DNA of 64,000 bases from Agapetus fuscipes (GCA_951799405.1 OX637350.1:10215852-10279851); one strand, 5' to 3'; positions 29,771-41,711 are shown, counted from the stretch's first letter. The notes: generated by a model from the letters alone, not told the origin. Made by a program: numbers and translations.

Positions 29771-30164
29771 ATCAAACGTACCTACTCAAAACATTCAAAC
29801 AAAATCAACTTATAAATAATAATTTCAAAGTAAATTCCTCCTGCTGTGCGATTTTGAAGTTTAGTTTCTCCTGCGGTGCAAATTGAAAGATTTATTCCTC
29901 TCTGCTTTTTTTACCCCACAAGTGAAAAGAAAAGCTTCAAAGACTAAATATGAATTTGCAATATTTTGATATTTTCCTGCAGTGAATTTTTAAAGATAAA
30001 TTCCTCCCGGCGCCGTTTTTACTTGATCCATTCCACAAGTGAGAGAAAAGCTTCAAAGACAAATGAATTTGCATTCGAATTAAGATTGTAGTTTTCATTG
30101 TTGTTTGTTGGTAGACAGTGTGTTGTGTTGAGTGCCGGATGAGAGTCAGATTGAAGGTGCCGTC
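29749..30164 (+). other. Probable 5' untranslated leader with repeated modules
   Basis: Between the initiator-like site and the start codon. It holds two copies of a module (29916-29961 and 30033-30074) sharing CCACAAGTG, GAAAAGCTTCAAAGAC and ATGAATTTGCA, each preceded by a TTCCTC tract; and three copies of a CCTGCnGTG element (29840, 29870, 29976), each followed by an AAAG-ended A/T stretch. Small ATGs occur in both modules. The start site itself is inferred. Confidence 0.5.
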
Positions 30165-30168
30165 ATGA
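30139..30168 (+). promoter_or_regulatory. Upstream ORF of nine codons overlapping the main start (ATGA)
   Basis: ATG at 30139 opens MRVRLKVPS and stops at TGA 30166-30168, which shares ATGA with the main ATG at 30165. Termination on top of the downstream start would let a ribosome reinitiate or would reduce main-frame translation. The main frame itself has an in-frame TGA at 30129-30131, so the coding start cannot lie further upstream in this exon. Confidence 0.55.
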
Positions 30169-30236
30169 TCACGGACATGAGTCCAGCGGGTCTCTACTCG
30201 CAGATGCCGGCCATGGCCAACATCACCAAGTCAATC
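30165..30236 (+). CDS. First coding exon (24 codons), gene identity unknown
   Basis: Starts MITDMSPAGLYSQMPAM and ends ANITKSI, then a perfect donor GTAAGT at 30237, phase 0. Codons are GC3-rich (ATC, ACG, GAC, CCG, GCC, AAC, ATC, ACC, AAG), unlike the flanks. The start has G at -3 and an in-frame stop 36 nt upstream, so the ATG is well fixed. The promoter and leader upstream make this the most credible gene in the window. Short, Met/Ser/Pro-containing alternative N-termini followed by a very long first intron are typical of insect transcription factors and other developmental regulators; that is inference. No domain is visible in 24 residues and I do not assign a name. No downstream exon was recognised up to 64000. 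Confidence 0.65.
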
Positions 30237-30807
30237 GTAAGTTGCAATTTTTGAAAAATCATGAATGCAATGTACCTACCTACCACCTAGCCACCCCATC
30301 CACCTACCGTATTAGAATTTTGGTGACAGAAAGTCCATCTGTAAAAAAACTGAATTATGTAAAAATGATTTTCTTAGTGGATATGAGAGTATGCAACTAC
30401 CTACCCAAACGCCGGTAGAAATTTTCATCAAGCCTTAAAAAAATCTAAGAGATGATAGCATTTGTTTTACAATTGTTATTGGATGTAATGATTAATTTTT
30501 GGTGGAAAAATATTGTGCAATAAATATTATCAAAGTATCTACCAAGATTTTACTGCGTAAGTTAATATAGATGGATACCTATAGATGCTTTTTTTGTCCG
30601 TCAAGTTTGTGAAAATTAAAACTCAAAATTTAATCCTACTGATATGATGCGACGGTAAAAAATATCCCTTCAGTTTTCTTTACTTCTTTTATTTACTGAA
30701 TAAATCACTATCTGTGTAGGAACCTGGATTTTTACTCTACATTAAAAAAACTTACATGTACCTAGTTACCTAAAATACTATACAATGCGGATTTGCTACT
30801 TACTAGC

Positions 30808-30860
30808 AGGGGCGTGCATCCCATACATACAGGCACATGCGCCTAATAGGTAGGCAATAT
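30808..30860. repeat. Transposon terminal segment, pairs with 33870-33919
   Basis: CAGGGGCGTGCATCCCATAC, ACAGGCACATGCGCC and TAGGTAGGCAATATA. The reverse complement of 33870-33919 reads CAGGGACGTGTATCCCATAC, AGGCACATAAGATAGGCAAC, so the two are inverted ends of one family 3.1 kb apart. The CAGGG start is hAT-like; the flanks do not show a matching 8-bp duplication. Confidence 0.5.
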
Positions 30861-31149
30861 ATGGTAAAAAAAAAACATTTAAGCTTGATATTCAGGTTTG
30901 AAATTCAAAATTTAAGTTCAATTGTAGCCATCGCTCGCGCTTTAGTCAATTTATTTTGAGTTGTTTTAAAGTTATGGAAGAAAATATTAATTCTGAAATG
31001 TATTTGCCTTTATCCTATGCTCGCGCCTGCTTACTAGTATATAGGTAGGTACAAGTATTTCCTAAGTAGGTACATGAGTACAGATAGCTAAGTCAACAAA
31101 ATCTCTCAACCATAAAATTCATTGGCCATTTGACAGGACACTATAAAAA

Positions 31150-31450
31150 TACTAACGTGTTGACAGCACATTCACAAAATGCAACAGGGAGCATCTGTAA
31201 ATGTAGAGCGCGAATAAAGGAAGGCGCTACGTCCTCAAAAGAGCAAAAACCAGACACCGGGGGCCCCCTTTCAAAGGGCCTTTGTGGTCCCCGGGCCGCA
31301 CTTTGTTAGCGGTGGCTTTGTGGAGCCCAGCGGGGGACCCCATTTCGCTTCCTTTGAACGTGCCCTCAGAAAACTACCCCTGACTCACTTTTGTGAGGCC
31401 GACTCAACACTTGGGAGAGTTTTTGTGTGCTCAGATGTTTATCCGCTTAT
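31150..31450. promoter_or_regulatory. Non-repetitive GC-richer island within the intron
   Basis: No match to the window's repeat families. CACCGGGGGCCCCCTTTC, AAAGGGCCTTTGTGG, CCCCGGGCCGCACTTTG, GTGGAGCCCAGCGGGGG. The AAAGGGCC/GGGCCTTT words are partly palindromic. Enhancer-like by composition and position, 1 kb into the intron. The 79-codon plus-strand frame at 31284-31523 lacks splice signals and ends in AT-rich sequence. Confidence 0.35.
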
Positions 31451-31861
31451 TGGGGATAATAGATTTTGTTTGATTTATTTTTTTGCTGTCAAATTAGCTA
31501 AGTTATTAAAATCGATAGTGTAAAAGAGAAATGTGCCTATTTTAATGTATGTATGTTTCGAAGCAATACTTACAGATTATTTTATTGAATCTTTCTGATG
31601 AAAATTGAACGATGGGAAGATTTTCTAGATAAGTAGACCGACCACAGCTAGCTACGGTAAAGGATTTATTACTTCTGCAAAGTATGCTGCCCTTCTATAC
31701 GTTTCAGAGCTCTTAATTTTTTAAAAACGATGGAGCTCGGTAAAGTCCTCATGCAGATCGTGCCTTTTGTGTAGCTGGCCCTCTGCTGTGCCTTACCCTC
31801 ATGAGCTTAGAGCAATAGAGAGTGCATGTGAATTAAATTCAGAATTGTTTCGGATATGCTT

Positions 31862-32075
31862 CTCTAATGTAAGTTGCAATTTGCAAAGATACATTGACAT
31901 TTGAGGCTCATATTTAATGCATGCCCACAAGCAGGCACATGTAAGTTCGCGCTTATACCTACATCCAAAATTAAAACCACACCTCACATGAACATAATCT
32001 TTGCAATTCCTGCCGCATTTCTCTGAAACCGGGGTGGCATATACTTCAGTTAAATAATTCCCTTGCAGTGATTTA
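31862..32075 (-). repeat. Family L unit, diverged
   Basis: TCTAATGTAAGTTGCAATTTG, AAGCAGGCACATGTAAGTTC, CATGAACATAATCTTTGC, CTGAAACCGGGGTGGC. The 5' end is eroded. Confidence 0.7.
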
Positions 32076-33869
32076 TCACAAAGCGGCAATATTTTCCCTC
32101 ATTATTAAGTTGTATTTATGGTTTCATATCAAATCAGACATACTTTACTTTATTTTATTTAGGATTTAGTTACAAATGTCTTGTGGCACGAGAATATACA
32201 TACATAAATAAATAAACCTATACCAAGGTAGGAACCTACGTTTACATCTATAGGTAATAGTTTTTAACACAAAATTTGATTGACTATATTCATGAAAAAT
32301 CTCATAAAAAATCTACAGGTAGTATTTAAAAAAACAGGTTCAAATTTAATATGGTATCTTCTCGCGTTCTATCAAATTTCTAATTATATTAGGACTCCGC
32401 AGCTACTGGTCCTTGGTATCTTTTTTTTCACCAAGGTCTTGGAGCAGGCGCGATAGATTTGTTACAGATATATGGAGAGGCAAGAGGACCGAGGGTTCAT
32501 GAATATTAATGGAAAATTAAATCATTTTTCGATTGGATTTATTATCGTGAGAAAATGTTTAGCAACGCAAACAACCATGCGAGGTCATAACCATCCTAAA
32601 TAGGTACTTCTTTTGCAAAGAGATTCACAAAAGGTATCCACTGTCTAGAAAATTATCTTAGCTTAAAACTAGAAAATAAATGGTTCATATTTTTGGTTCA
32701 TATGGTTGCTAAGGAGTAAGTTCTCAGAGGATTCTAATTTATGTTTTTTTTGTACCCTAGGATGACAATTTTGATAAAAATATACCTATGGTGAATTGAA
32801 CATTTTTCAATATTTCAATACATACCTACATCTATTCCTATCTTAATTTTTTTGACATTGATATAGATTTTTGACTTAAACCCTTTTACTTTCGAACACA
32901 TTTTTACCTTATATATACCTACTACTAAATTCCTAAAGCATAAACTTACTTTTTTTTTTTAATAAAATGGATTGCCAGCCTTTTCAAAATCTAACAAAAC
33001 AAATTAATACAATAAACACGCATTATCGCTGAAAATTAATACTTTTAGAATTTCGCTCACCTTGAGGATCCATCATGTGTTTTTTTTTGGCCTGACAATT
33101 TTCACAGCATGGTCTCTGAATGAGTGACATTAGGGCCCTATGTCTAGTACCTACCCACCGCTCTCTCTCTCTCTTTCTACCCATACGTCAAAAACTGTCG
33201 AATCTGCAACGGACCTTTGTCATTGTTATTGTTTCCAAATTTCTCTGTGTCAAATATTAAATCCGAATCTCTTTAAAAATATATCTGTTTAGATTTTTTG
33301 CAGAATATATTTATTGAAGGACTCCACTTTGACTGTGCCACGTTTTCACTAGGAGCAGATTACTACACCTTCCCTTATCTAGTTCTTATTCATTGTTTTT
33401 TTTTAATATACCTACCTATTTGATTATAAATTAACAGTGTTTTCATAAAGAAAATCGATCCATTGCTGATCTACGAAACATCGTTTTTTGTATAGAAAAC
33501 TCATTTAAGTTGGCGGGTGATCGATGGATTTGCCATACATATATGGCTAACACCGTTATTATATAGAAATTGCTACCTACTTCTTAACCCCGAAAGGTTG
33601 ACATTGTGTGAGATCTGTTTATTTTCACAGATAAAGAGGCAGCATTACGGCAACCATTTCATTTAAAAGTGGAGTTTTTTCTGCGTTGACGAAGAAGCCA
33701 GTTCTCATTTCATTGTGAAGCCTGAGTAATTTATGCCAGTAAAAATAATGTCCGACTCCCTCAGGTTCTTTTTCAATTTCTTCGACCTTTAACATAACAC
33801 ACTAAAAAATAATTTCAGTTCGAAAAACGATTTGTAATTTGTAATCTTACTTTTTAGGTTAAATGCATT

Positions 33870-33919
33870 TTTTAGTGCATGTTGCCTATCTTATGTGCCT
33901 GTATGGGATACACGTCCCT
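33870..33919. repeat. Transposon terminal segment (inverted partner of 30808-30860)
   Basis: GTTGCCTATCTTATGTGCC, TGTATGGGATACACGTCCCTG. See 30808-30860. Whether they bound one 3.1-kb element or are solo ends is open. Confidence 0.45.
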
Positions 33920-34420
33920 GCCATCAGAATGGTGTTGGTGTCTAATAAATTTATGAATAAAATCCTTACAGGTCGTAGTGTCAAATTCATCTGTCAAAAT
34001 ATTTATTGTAGTACAAAATACTTATCTCAGATACGATCTCAGGTGAGATGATCCGCGTATTATGTGAATGAGTATTGTTACTTTCAGTGTATCATCCTCA
34101 GGTGTTAGGTTACTGTGAGGCTTTGAATGGGTCAGGATGTAAGTGTCATTTTAACGGAAATACACGAAGAATAATCCGACGATTAACAATACAAATCGAC
34201 AGCTTTTCTTGTCGGATGAAGCTAGGTACTGCAATATTTCATATTTATGATTTTGTAAAGATTATTGCAACCTGATGGAATGATCTCGAAAGATCTTCCA
34301 TTCTGAAATTGATTTGTAAGAATTTTAATACAATAAAATATATTCATCCCTTATCTGAGACTCAAGATAGGGGTGAAATTATCTTAAATAATAGTTAGGT
34401 TTAAAGTTCTCACAACATTA

Positions 34421-34552
34421 ATCCCAAGTCTTTTCAACGTTAGCTATAGCGACTTTATACTGAATGAAAAGGACGCACCTCTATCGATCGCGTAGGTGAT
34501 TTTTTTTATCACTTTATAGTCATATAAGCTAACGTTAAAATACCGGGCCTAA
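34421..34552. mobile_element. MITE-P copy
   Basis: AAGTCTTTTCAACGTTAGC at left and GCTAACGTTAAAATACCGGG at right; inner TAGCGACTTTATACTGAATG and TCACTTTATAGTCA also mirror. 132 bp. Confidence 0.75.
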
Positions 34553-34864
34553 GTACTTAGTACATACATGATTTTTAATGGTAAAGAAAAAATATCTCAT
34601 GTATATTAGGTTTATTTTCTTTGCCTTTAAAATAACACACAAGAATTTTGAGCTATAACAGTGACTCAAATTCAGGTAGGTTTCTTTATCTCTCTAGTAG
34701 AGTGTGCAGAAATCTTAAATCTAAGTCGATAAAGGCAGATCCTTATAATGCTTGACACAGCTTTAGATTAAGATCAAATTTAGATAAAGACGAGCCATTC
34801 TTAAATCCATCACAATATTCATTCATAATATATTTGACATCCAACACATTTTATTATTATCCTG

Positions 34865-34985
34865 TCCAAGTATAAAACTTTACATAAAATTTTACAAAAA
34901 AATGTACGCAAACTAAAACGCTCACTGTAGGTGTTGTCGTTAGTTTCAATTTCAATTATATTCTTGTAAACGCTAAAGAGTAACA
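34865..34985. mobile_element. MITE-G copy
   Basis: CCAAGTATAAAACTTTACAT, GCAAACTAAAACGCTCACTG, TTGTAAACGCTAAAGAG in family order. Confidence 0.7.
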
Positions 34986-36059
34986 TTCATCCTCTCCTGG
35001 TAGACTAGCATAACCCCTCCTATAGGTACAATGTCTAACACATGTATGAACTGTCTATGTAGACACTAGACACCTATTCACCGTCATCTCATCTGTCATT
35101 TGCCAGTTGTCCATTCATCTCTCTTCAAGCCTGGATGAGCTCTCCCATATCATGCACTTCTGTTATCCCTGATGTACACAAACCATGTCACGACAATTTG
35201 TCTACAATCAAAATGACGGTCCATAGACTTTTTTGTATACGTTTTGTGGATGAATTGTCTTTATTTTACTTATCCTCAAATCGATTGAGTAGTCACAATT
35301 AGTTCCTGGAATTTGTTTAAAGATTTTCATAGACTTTTTTGTTTTATTTAATCCTTTTTTATTATAACTACTTTCTTCGGCAGTACATATACTAAATACT
35401 AGTAATCCTTTTCAGTATTTTTCAGACCTATATAGAACATTATTTTTGTTCATCTATTTCGTGTCTTATCTTAGATATTAAAAGAAACTATAATTAAAAT
35501 TATAAATATAAATTTATTACTGTTTTTATCAATAAAAATGACGACATTTTTCTTAATTACAAATCCTTTTTTTTGCACATACAAATGCAATAATAGATAA
35601 CACAAATTTTAATATTTTTTTCAGCCGCATAAATTGAGACAATTATTTTTTTTACCAATTTTTTTGACCCATCCAACACAAACTTAAAACATTGATAAGA
35701 TTCCAAAGAAACTTTAAAAAGTTCTGACTGATTAAAAAATGACAATTTTTTTATTTACCTATAAAATAATGTTTTTTTTTTCGATTTTGTTATTTTTTTT
35801 AAAGGTTTCAAATCCATGTCAGTTATTGTAAAACTGTCAAAGGATAGAAGTGCACTTTTCATACAAAGAGAACCTCTCTTCATAATGCTGTTGTCCATTT
35901 TAAAGGACTGTAGACACTTCACTTCGGGGATAATCCGGATTACGCTCCATACAAATTATTACACGAGATGCTCCTTTGTTGCCCTGAGTATTGTCAATAC
36001 TTTAATTCCCGTACTAAATCTGGAGCGTGAAAAAAAATACATTTTAGCATAATTTATAC

Positions 36060-36120
36060 CAGTGGTTCCCAATCTGGGAACCTAAAGGGGCGATGGATGA
36101 AAAAATGTTGGGAAACACTG
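36060..36120. mobile_element. 61-bp hAT-type miniature element with 8-bp duplication
   Basis: Begins CAGTGGTTCCCAATCTGGGA and ends GTTGGGAAACACTG, imperfect inverted ends of hAT type (CAGTG outermost on both sides). Flanks are ATTTATAC (36052-36059) and TTTTATAC (36121-36128), an 8-bp target duplication with one change. At 61 bp almost nothing but the ends remains. Confidence 0.75.
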
Positions 36121-36429
36121 TTTTATACTTATACTTAGATAGAACAAAAAAATAATTCATAAGTGCCATTTTGAGATCGAAAATATCGATAGATTTTGAA
36201 TTTTCCTATTTACAGTTTCTGTTTTTATTAATTTTGGTGTACAACTATATTCTTTGATAAATAAATACAAGATCAAAAACATCATGAAGATACTTTATGT
36301 ATGCGAAAACATAAGAACGACATATTATGTACCTACTGTAAAAGGTTTTTATTATTTTAATTTTGTATGAAATGAAAATAATAAATAATAAATGAAGAAT
36401 AAATGAGGATAATGTTGCCAGAAGACATA

Positions 36430-36520
36430 TTTTTCATATAAAGGATCAAATAAGTGAAACGGCGCTTTCCGTCGGCAAATGCGTTCGCGGAAAAGAACGC
36501 GAGGCCGAATTTTTGCTCTT
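36430..36520. promoter_or_regulatory. Short unique GC-richer island
   Basis: AACGGCGCTTTCCGTCGGC, AATGCGTTCGCGG, AACGCGAGGCCG: CpG-dense and non-repetitive in AT-rich surroundings. Possible enhancer core; function unproven. Confidence 0.3.
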
Positions 36521-37449
36521 CTTTATTATAGTTATATTTTTGTATTACATGAATTTCAAGTCGTTAAATGTTAATTTAATTAATTTAGTATCATCACTGG
36601 TATGTCGTAAGGGAGGACTTTTCAAATGCCTTGTGAACAGTTAGATGTTGTATAAAAAATGTATAAAAAATTAACCAACTAGGTTTTCTAAAGTTCAATG
36701 AAACAAAAAATATAATATTTAAACCTACTCATTTTTTTCAGAAAGTAATTGAGTCCTTGACTTTAAAAAATACAAATTAGTATTTCCAGAAAAGATTAAT
36801 CAATTACCAACTACGAGGATCAGTGATGGAACTTTGTTTTGTTGCTGTGATCCAATTTAATTCATCTGAAATTAAGGTAGATATATAATAATGTACTAGC
36901 ACAGTATTTCGTGATTAATTAATGTCTACTGATCCGTAAATAGGAAATCCCCATATTGTTCCTTACTTACAGCTAAAATGCCGTGAACCACCCTGGAACT
37001 TACTTAATATATGTAAGTATATATATTGTTTTTTATTTATACAATATATAAATCATTAACAAGTATTCCTTTCACGTTGTGTATTTCCATTTTTTTTTTT
37101 TATAAAAAAATTAGACCATCATCATGTTCAATTGAAAGAATAATTGATAACTTGAAGTGAAAGAAAAGTACGAATTTTTATCCTAGAATGTATTTATAAC
37201 CATCTATTGATTAAAATATCACCTACATTGGAGAGCTCGCGTTCACAGAAAAATACATGAAAAAAATAAGAAAATAGCTCAAAAAAACATCTGAAATTGT
37301 GGAAAATAAGAAGCCAAAGTAAATGCAGATTAACTGGCTCATTTCATAGTTTTATTCTTTGACGCAGCAAGTACTGAGAAGCGTATACTTCTTTAAACGA
37401 AGATGAATGGCTCCGTCTCCGGTCTACCGGCTTCCATGACCTGTAACTC

Positions 37450-37575
37450 TGCGTTTACAAATAAACATAAACAAACTAACACGCTCACTTGTAGCGCTGT
37501 TTCAGTTACCATACATATTTTAGTAAACGCAATAAGTGAGTGTATATGAAAAGCTGTATACTTGGGGTAAGGTTC
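37450..37575. mobile_element. MITE-G copy
   Basis: CAAACTAACACGCTCACTTG, TAGCGCTGTTTCAGTTACC, TTTTAGTAAACGCAATAAG, CTTGGGGTAAGG. Confidence 0.7.
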
Positions 37576-40364
37576 ACATTCTTGATGCGGCAAATTGATT
37601 CCCTGAACGAGGATTCGCTCAAATAATGTTAGTAATTGAAACGTCTGAGACACGAGATGTCACGTATTAAAATGCTATTTTACTGAAACACACAAGGAGA
37701 AGTAAAAAAAATGAGTTACTTGATTCATAGAATTCTTCTCCAAAAACTCGAAACGAAAATCTTTCTGCGTAGCAGGTACCCTCTAAATATCAAGCTACAA
37801 TTTTAAAATGCCAAAAAACCTACAAATTAATCCACCATTATATATATTTTTAACATAACATAATTAATGAATTTGAAAGCTGTAATCTATGTTGAAAATA
37901 TATATTTGACTCATTTTTAATGCATGCTACAAGCATGCATTTTTAAAAACCGTTCCTACAGCTATTAATTAGTGTTTATTCTACAATAGTACAAAAAAAA
38001 GTAAATAAATAAAAAAAAAATACCTTGATATATTTTTTTTAAATTTAAGCTGGTACAATTTTAATCAGGTTCAGGAATTGAGTCTCTTGGCTGATTTTCT
38101 TTCTGTTGAAGAATTTCTCCACTGACAGATTCAGCCGCCACGCTCCGGCGCTTTCTTTTCCTCCTTTTCTTCGCGCGCTTCAGATTTATCGCTTTCTACT
38201 TTGTAAGTCACTTGTCACCTCGGCTTTTAACACCCAGCGCTACTCTGAAATATTAGCTTTAAATGATTCCCAGAGAGATAAACTCCACCGCTTACCTTTG
38301 ACTTAACACGCTTCACACTCGTAAAATTTACTTGAATAATCATCATCATCATCACTATCCAGGCAAGAAAATTGCATACAAACAAAGCTAGGCAATAAAG
38401 GGTAAAATGCAATTAAATAAGATGTAAGATTTAAAAAAGTTTTTTCTAAAAGGGAAAGACCAAATTATTCTTCCTGATATGTGAGTACCGATCTATATGC
38501 AGTGCACGTGTCTATCATCTTATGCATCATTGGATAGATAACCTCGGATGGATCTTGGCGTCCTTGATCAACCACTGTCATGGTTGTCTGGCTTCGATAA
38601 GCACTACTTTAAAATTATGTAGCATAGGTCAGATGCAAAATCTACATTAAAACTTCGATCGCAAAAAAGTGCCTATAATTGTGAAGATTGAAGATCTACC
38701 TATATTAAACGACGATATCTCTCGAGATTCGGGATATCGCGAGATCGTGATCTTATTCCCCAGGTATGTTTGTCAAAATATTGGGCACCCATACCATCTT
38801 AGCTGACGTTCTTACAGATTCCTGTGTCTACTAAACAGAACTGTATATTATAAAAGACTAGCTGTTCTCTGCCACCCCCATCATACCGCCATTCCGTTAG
38901 GGGTGACCGATATCTTTGCAGATGTGTCTCCGCTGTATTGTGTCTTTGCACACTTCTTATAGTCTAAAAAAATCCTGTCATAAGGTGAAAACAGTTTAAG
39001 CATGTTTTTGCTCTCATTTCCTTTATTGCTCCAGTTTTTTTTATACAGAAGCCTAATAGATAAATATATGAGGATGATTTATTTATGATATTTTCTACAT
39101 GACAAAAGAGCGCCGTTTTTATGTGTGTCACACCTTAAGGGCCTTAAGTTGGCATGCACACAATAACTTTTGTATGTTTCATTGCAATCAGTTAAATAGT
39201 TTAGGAGTTCATACAAGACAAACATACATACATCCGTTTGATTTTATACATTAGATAGATGGTGAATGTTATTCTTACATACATTAAAGGAGGGGAGGTT
39301 TGTGTGAACATCGAGGGAGATGTCTCTACTCTCTAGATGTATCCCAGGAAACCATTACAAGAGATTTATTCGACTACAAGGTAAATGATCCGAGGAAGAG
39401 TGAAGACTCTACAAAATGGGAAGGGTTAAAATTGTTACATTATTTTTTTGTCTTAACTCTTGTACAACAATAATCTCTTCAGTCGTCATCCTTTTTTTTC
39501 AATAGCACATCTGTTTAAAGTTGAAAAGCCGCAAAGAGTTTCAACGATCTTTTTCATTTACGGTTCAGATTTTCTTGTCTAAGTGCAAGCACCTACAGAA
39601 TTTATACCATCCCTTCAGTGCTGGTTTTGTACCATTTGATTCAAACATCACCTTTCAATGAAATTGTCTTAAGAGTCACACTCTACCCAATCTGAGCTAA
39701 GAAAAAAAGCGTAAAACACGATAATGTGAGAGTTGTTTTCTTAATCAATTTCCAGTTTTCATTAAACACATTGGTCCAGTACACATACATAAATTGCTCA
39801 CGTAAAATAACCTCTGATGGACATAAGACAAACAAGCATTAAGGGGACGATATGTTAAAACCTACACGTTATTTTATTTGTGCTCTCAAACCGGACCTCA
39901 TGAGTTAAAACATCCATGCAACTTAGATTACAGATCATATATATCTCATTGTGTGTAAATTTCAATTGTTACATAACACAACACTTGCTCGGAATTACAA
40001 TATTTTAATTCGTACATCAAAAATAACACCGATACCCAATGACTCTCAAATTTCCGATGAAGAAAAAAAACAATCGATTTGTTGTACGATATCAGAGGCG
40101 TCAAATCTCGGGCTCCGGCCGGGGCCCCCGCGGAGCTGGGCCGCTAAAAAGGGGCCCCCCTCCTGTGAAGAAATTCAATAAAGTGGGGCTCCATTTCGCC
40201 GGCACAGCGGGAACAGTTTTTATGGCTCTTTAGCGACCGCTTATAGAATCTTTTGAATGTCATCATTGTAACAGATTGATAAAAAGGTGTTAAAGAGTTG
40301 GATGAATATTCTGTAACTGTTACTGTTACTCTGTCGCCATTCCGCTACAGACAGCCAGAGCCTC

Positions 40365-40700
40365 TTCAGGTTTGTCTTAATTTTTTCCTATCCTTGCATA
40401 CCTCTTGCAATTCAATAATATGCATCACTTTTTTCATACATTACCTTGTCTTACATTTGCTTTGTATATCAAATTCTTTTACAATTTCATCAATCTGATA
40501 CAGCCATACTTTCCTCGGTCTTCCTTTTGCGCTTTTCCCTTTCACATTTCCTCAGTAGGTATATTATACACTTTGTAATTCTTTCTACTTGTCCGTACAA
40601 TCTCATCACATTATTTTGTACCTTTACTTTCCTATTCTCTTTTAACTTGCATTTGCCTCTATCTCTTGCTATGACTATTTTAAAAAGTTTTACTTGTAAC
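40365..40700 (-). pseudogene. Old RTE-type LINE C-terminal region
   Basis: Aligns by word order with 2880-3200 of the large LINE: CAATCTGATACAGCCATAC then TTTCCTCGGTCTTCC matches its GTCCATCCATACC then TTTCTCGGTCTTCC (the RPRKVWMDQI region). Heavily substituted. Ends at the MITE-T insertion at 40702. Confidence 0.6.
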
Positions 40701-40701
40701 A

Positions 40702-40942
40702 GTACCCTTAGTACGATTTGCAAAACTTGAGTAATGTAAAGTTTACGGCAATTATTAAAGAGTAATTTACGCAAAAATCTGCCGTTTTTGTTTGTTTGAA
40801 CTTGATTTTCTTCATCACTGTAACTCTTGTGCTAAGACCATAAAGTGCAAGAAACAAAAACGGCAGATTTTGGGAGAAATCACTCTTTAATATTTTCCGT
40901 AAACTTTACTTTACAAAGGTTTGCAACTCGTACTAAGGGTAC
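40702..40942. mobile_element. MITE-T, best copy, long hairpin
   Basis: GTACCCTTAGTACGATTTGC at left and GCAACTCGTACTAAGGGTAC at right; internal AAAAATCTGCCGTTTTTG is mirrored by CAAAAACGGCAGATTTTG. The element can fold end to end. TA beside each CCCTTAG end suits a Tc1/mariner-type TA target. Confidence 0.8.
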
Positions 40943-40984
40943 AGAAGATAAACTTTTATAGATATGAAGCTTTGCAATGGGTAG

Positions 40985-41115
40985 TTATGACTAGGAATTG
41001 AGATATAATTCTACTTGGGACTGGAGGAGGAAGGTGTTGAAAAGGCAGCGGTGGCTGTGGTTGATCAAAGAAGCCAAGACACATCCCGATTTGAAGAGAA
41101 GTAAAAGGAATGTAA
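40985..41115 (+). pseudogene. LINE C-terminal fragment
   Basis: The plus strand reads DWRRKVLKRQRWLWLIKEAK, THPDLKRSKRN, matching the tail type at 13562-13795 (WDWRRKTLDRQRWQRLLREAKT). Open but truncated at both ends. Confidence 0.65.
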
Positions 41116-41210
41116 TAATGGAATGAGTAGTAAAGAACTAATTATACGACTGAAATGTGCTCATTTCTAAATTAAAATATGTCCACTAGTAGGTACTTAC
41201 CTTTCAGTAT

Positions 41211-41369
41211 TCCTTGACTTATGGTTGGTATGATTCTGTAAAAAAAATTGTTCACTTTGCTAATGTCACCCTTATTTCAGGGAAGATCGGCAAAAGTTGC
41301 ATGTTGTGTGGACATGCATTTATTATAAATTTTAAATGTTAACATATCTTTGCGACTTAGATTATAGAT
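41211..41369 (+). repeat. Family L unit with internal deletion
   Basis: TCCTTGACTTATGGTTGGTATG, GTCACCCTTATTTCAGGG, then a jump to GTTGTGTGGACATGC and the tail GACTTAGATTATAGATC. The 5' boundary and the tail are both present. Confidence 0.75.
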
Positions 41370-41711
41370 CCAAATAATCCATTATCTTACTTTGACAAAA
41401 AACCTGGAAATTTGATTCTCCTATCTGTCGAGAAAAGGCTATCTCGGGTATCATCGGTCATGCTATCCATACTAATTTGTACAAGAGGTCTCTCGTATCA
41501 CATCCTATGGGCCCTTTTCAGGCTGCGGGGGTCCGCGCGTGCTGTGGGCGTGGAGACCGCCGAGGGGGCGTAGCACCAGGGGGCGCAGTGATAACACTGC
41601 TTTATTGAAAGACTTCGAGAAACATCTAGGGTCATCCTATGAGACGATGGTTTTATTTTTTGTGCATTGGTCAACGTCAACTTGTGATAGTAAGATTTAC
41701 TTCTTCTTTTT

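Noticed and set aside
29466..29886. 117- and 73-codon plus-strand ORFs over the GC-rich promoter
   Set aside because: Composition-driven Pro/Arg frames in a region that looks like promoter and leader; no initiation or splice support.
40702..40942. MicroRNA-type hairpin
   Set aside because: The hairpin is the whole of a palindromic MITE with a second genomic copy at 11894; no evidence of a conserved mature sequence.
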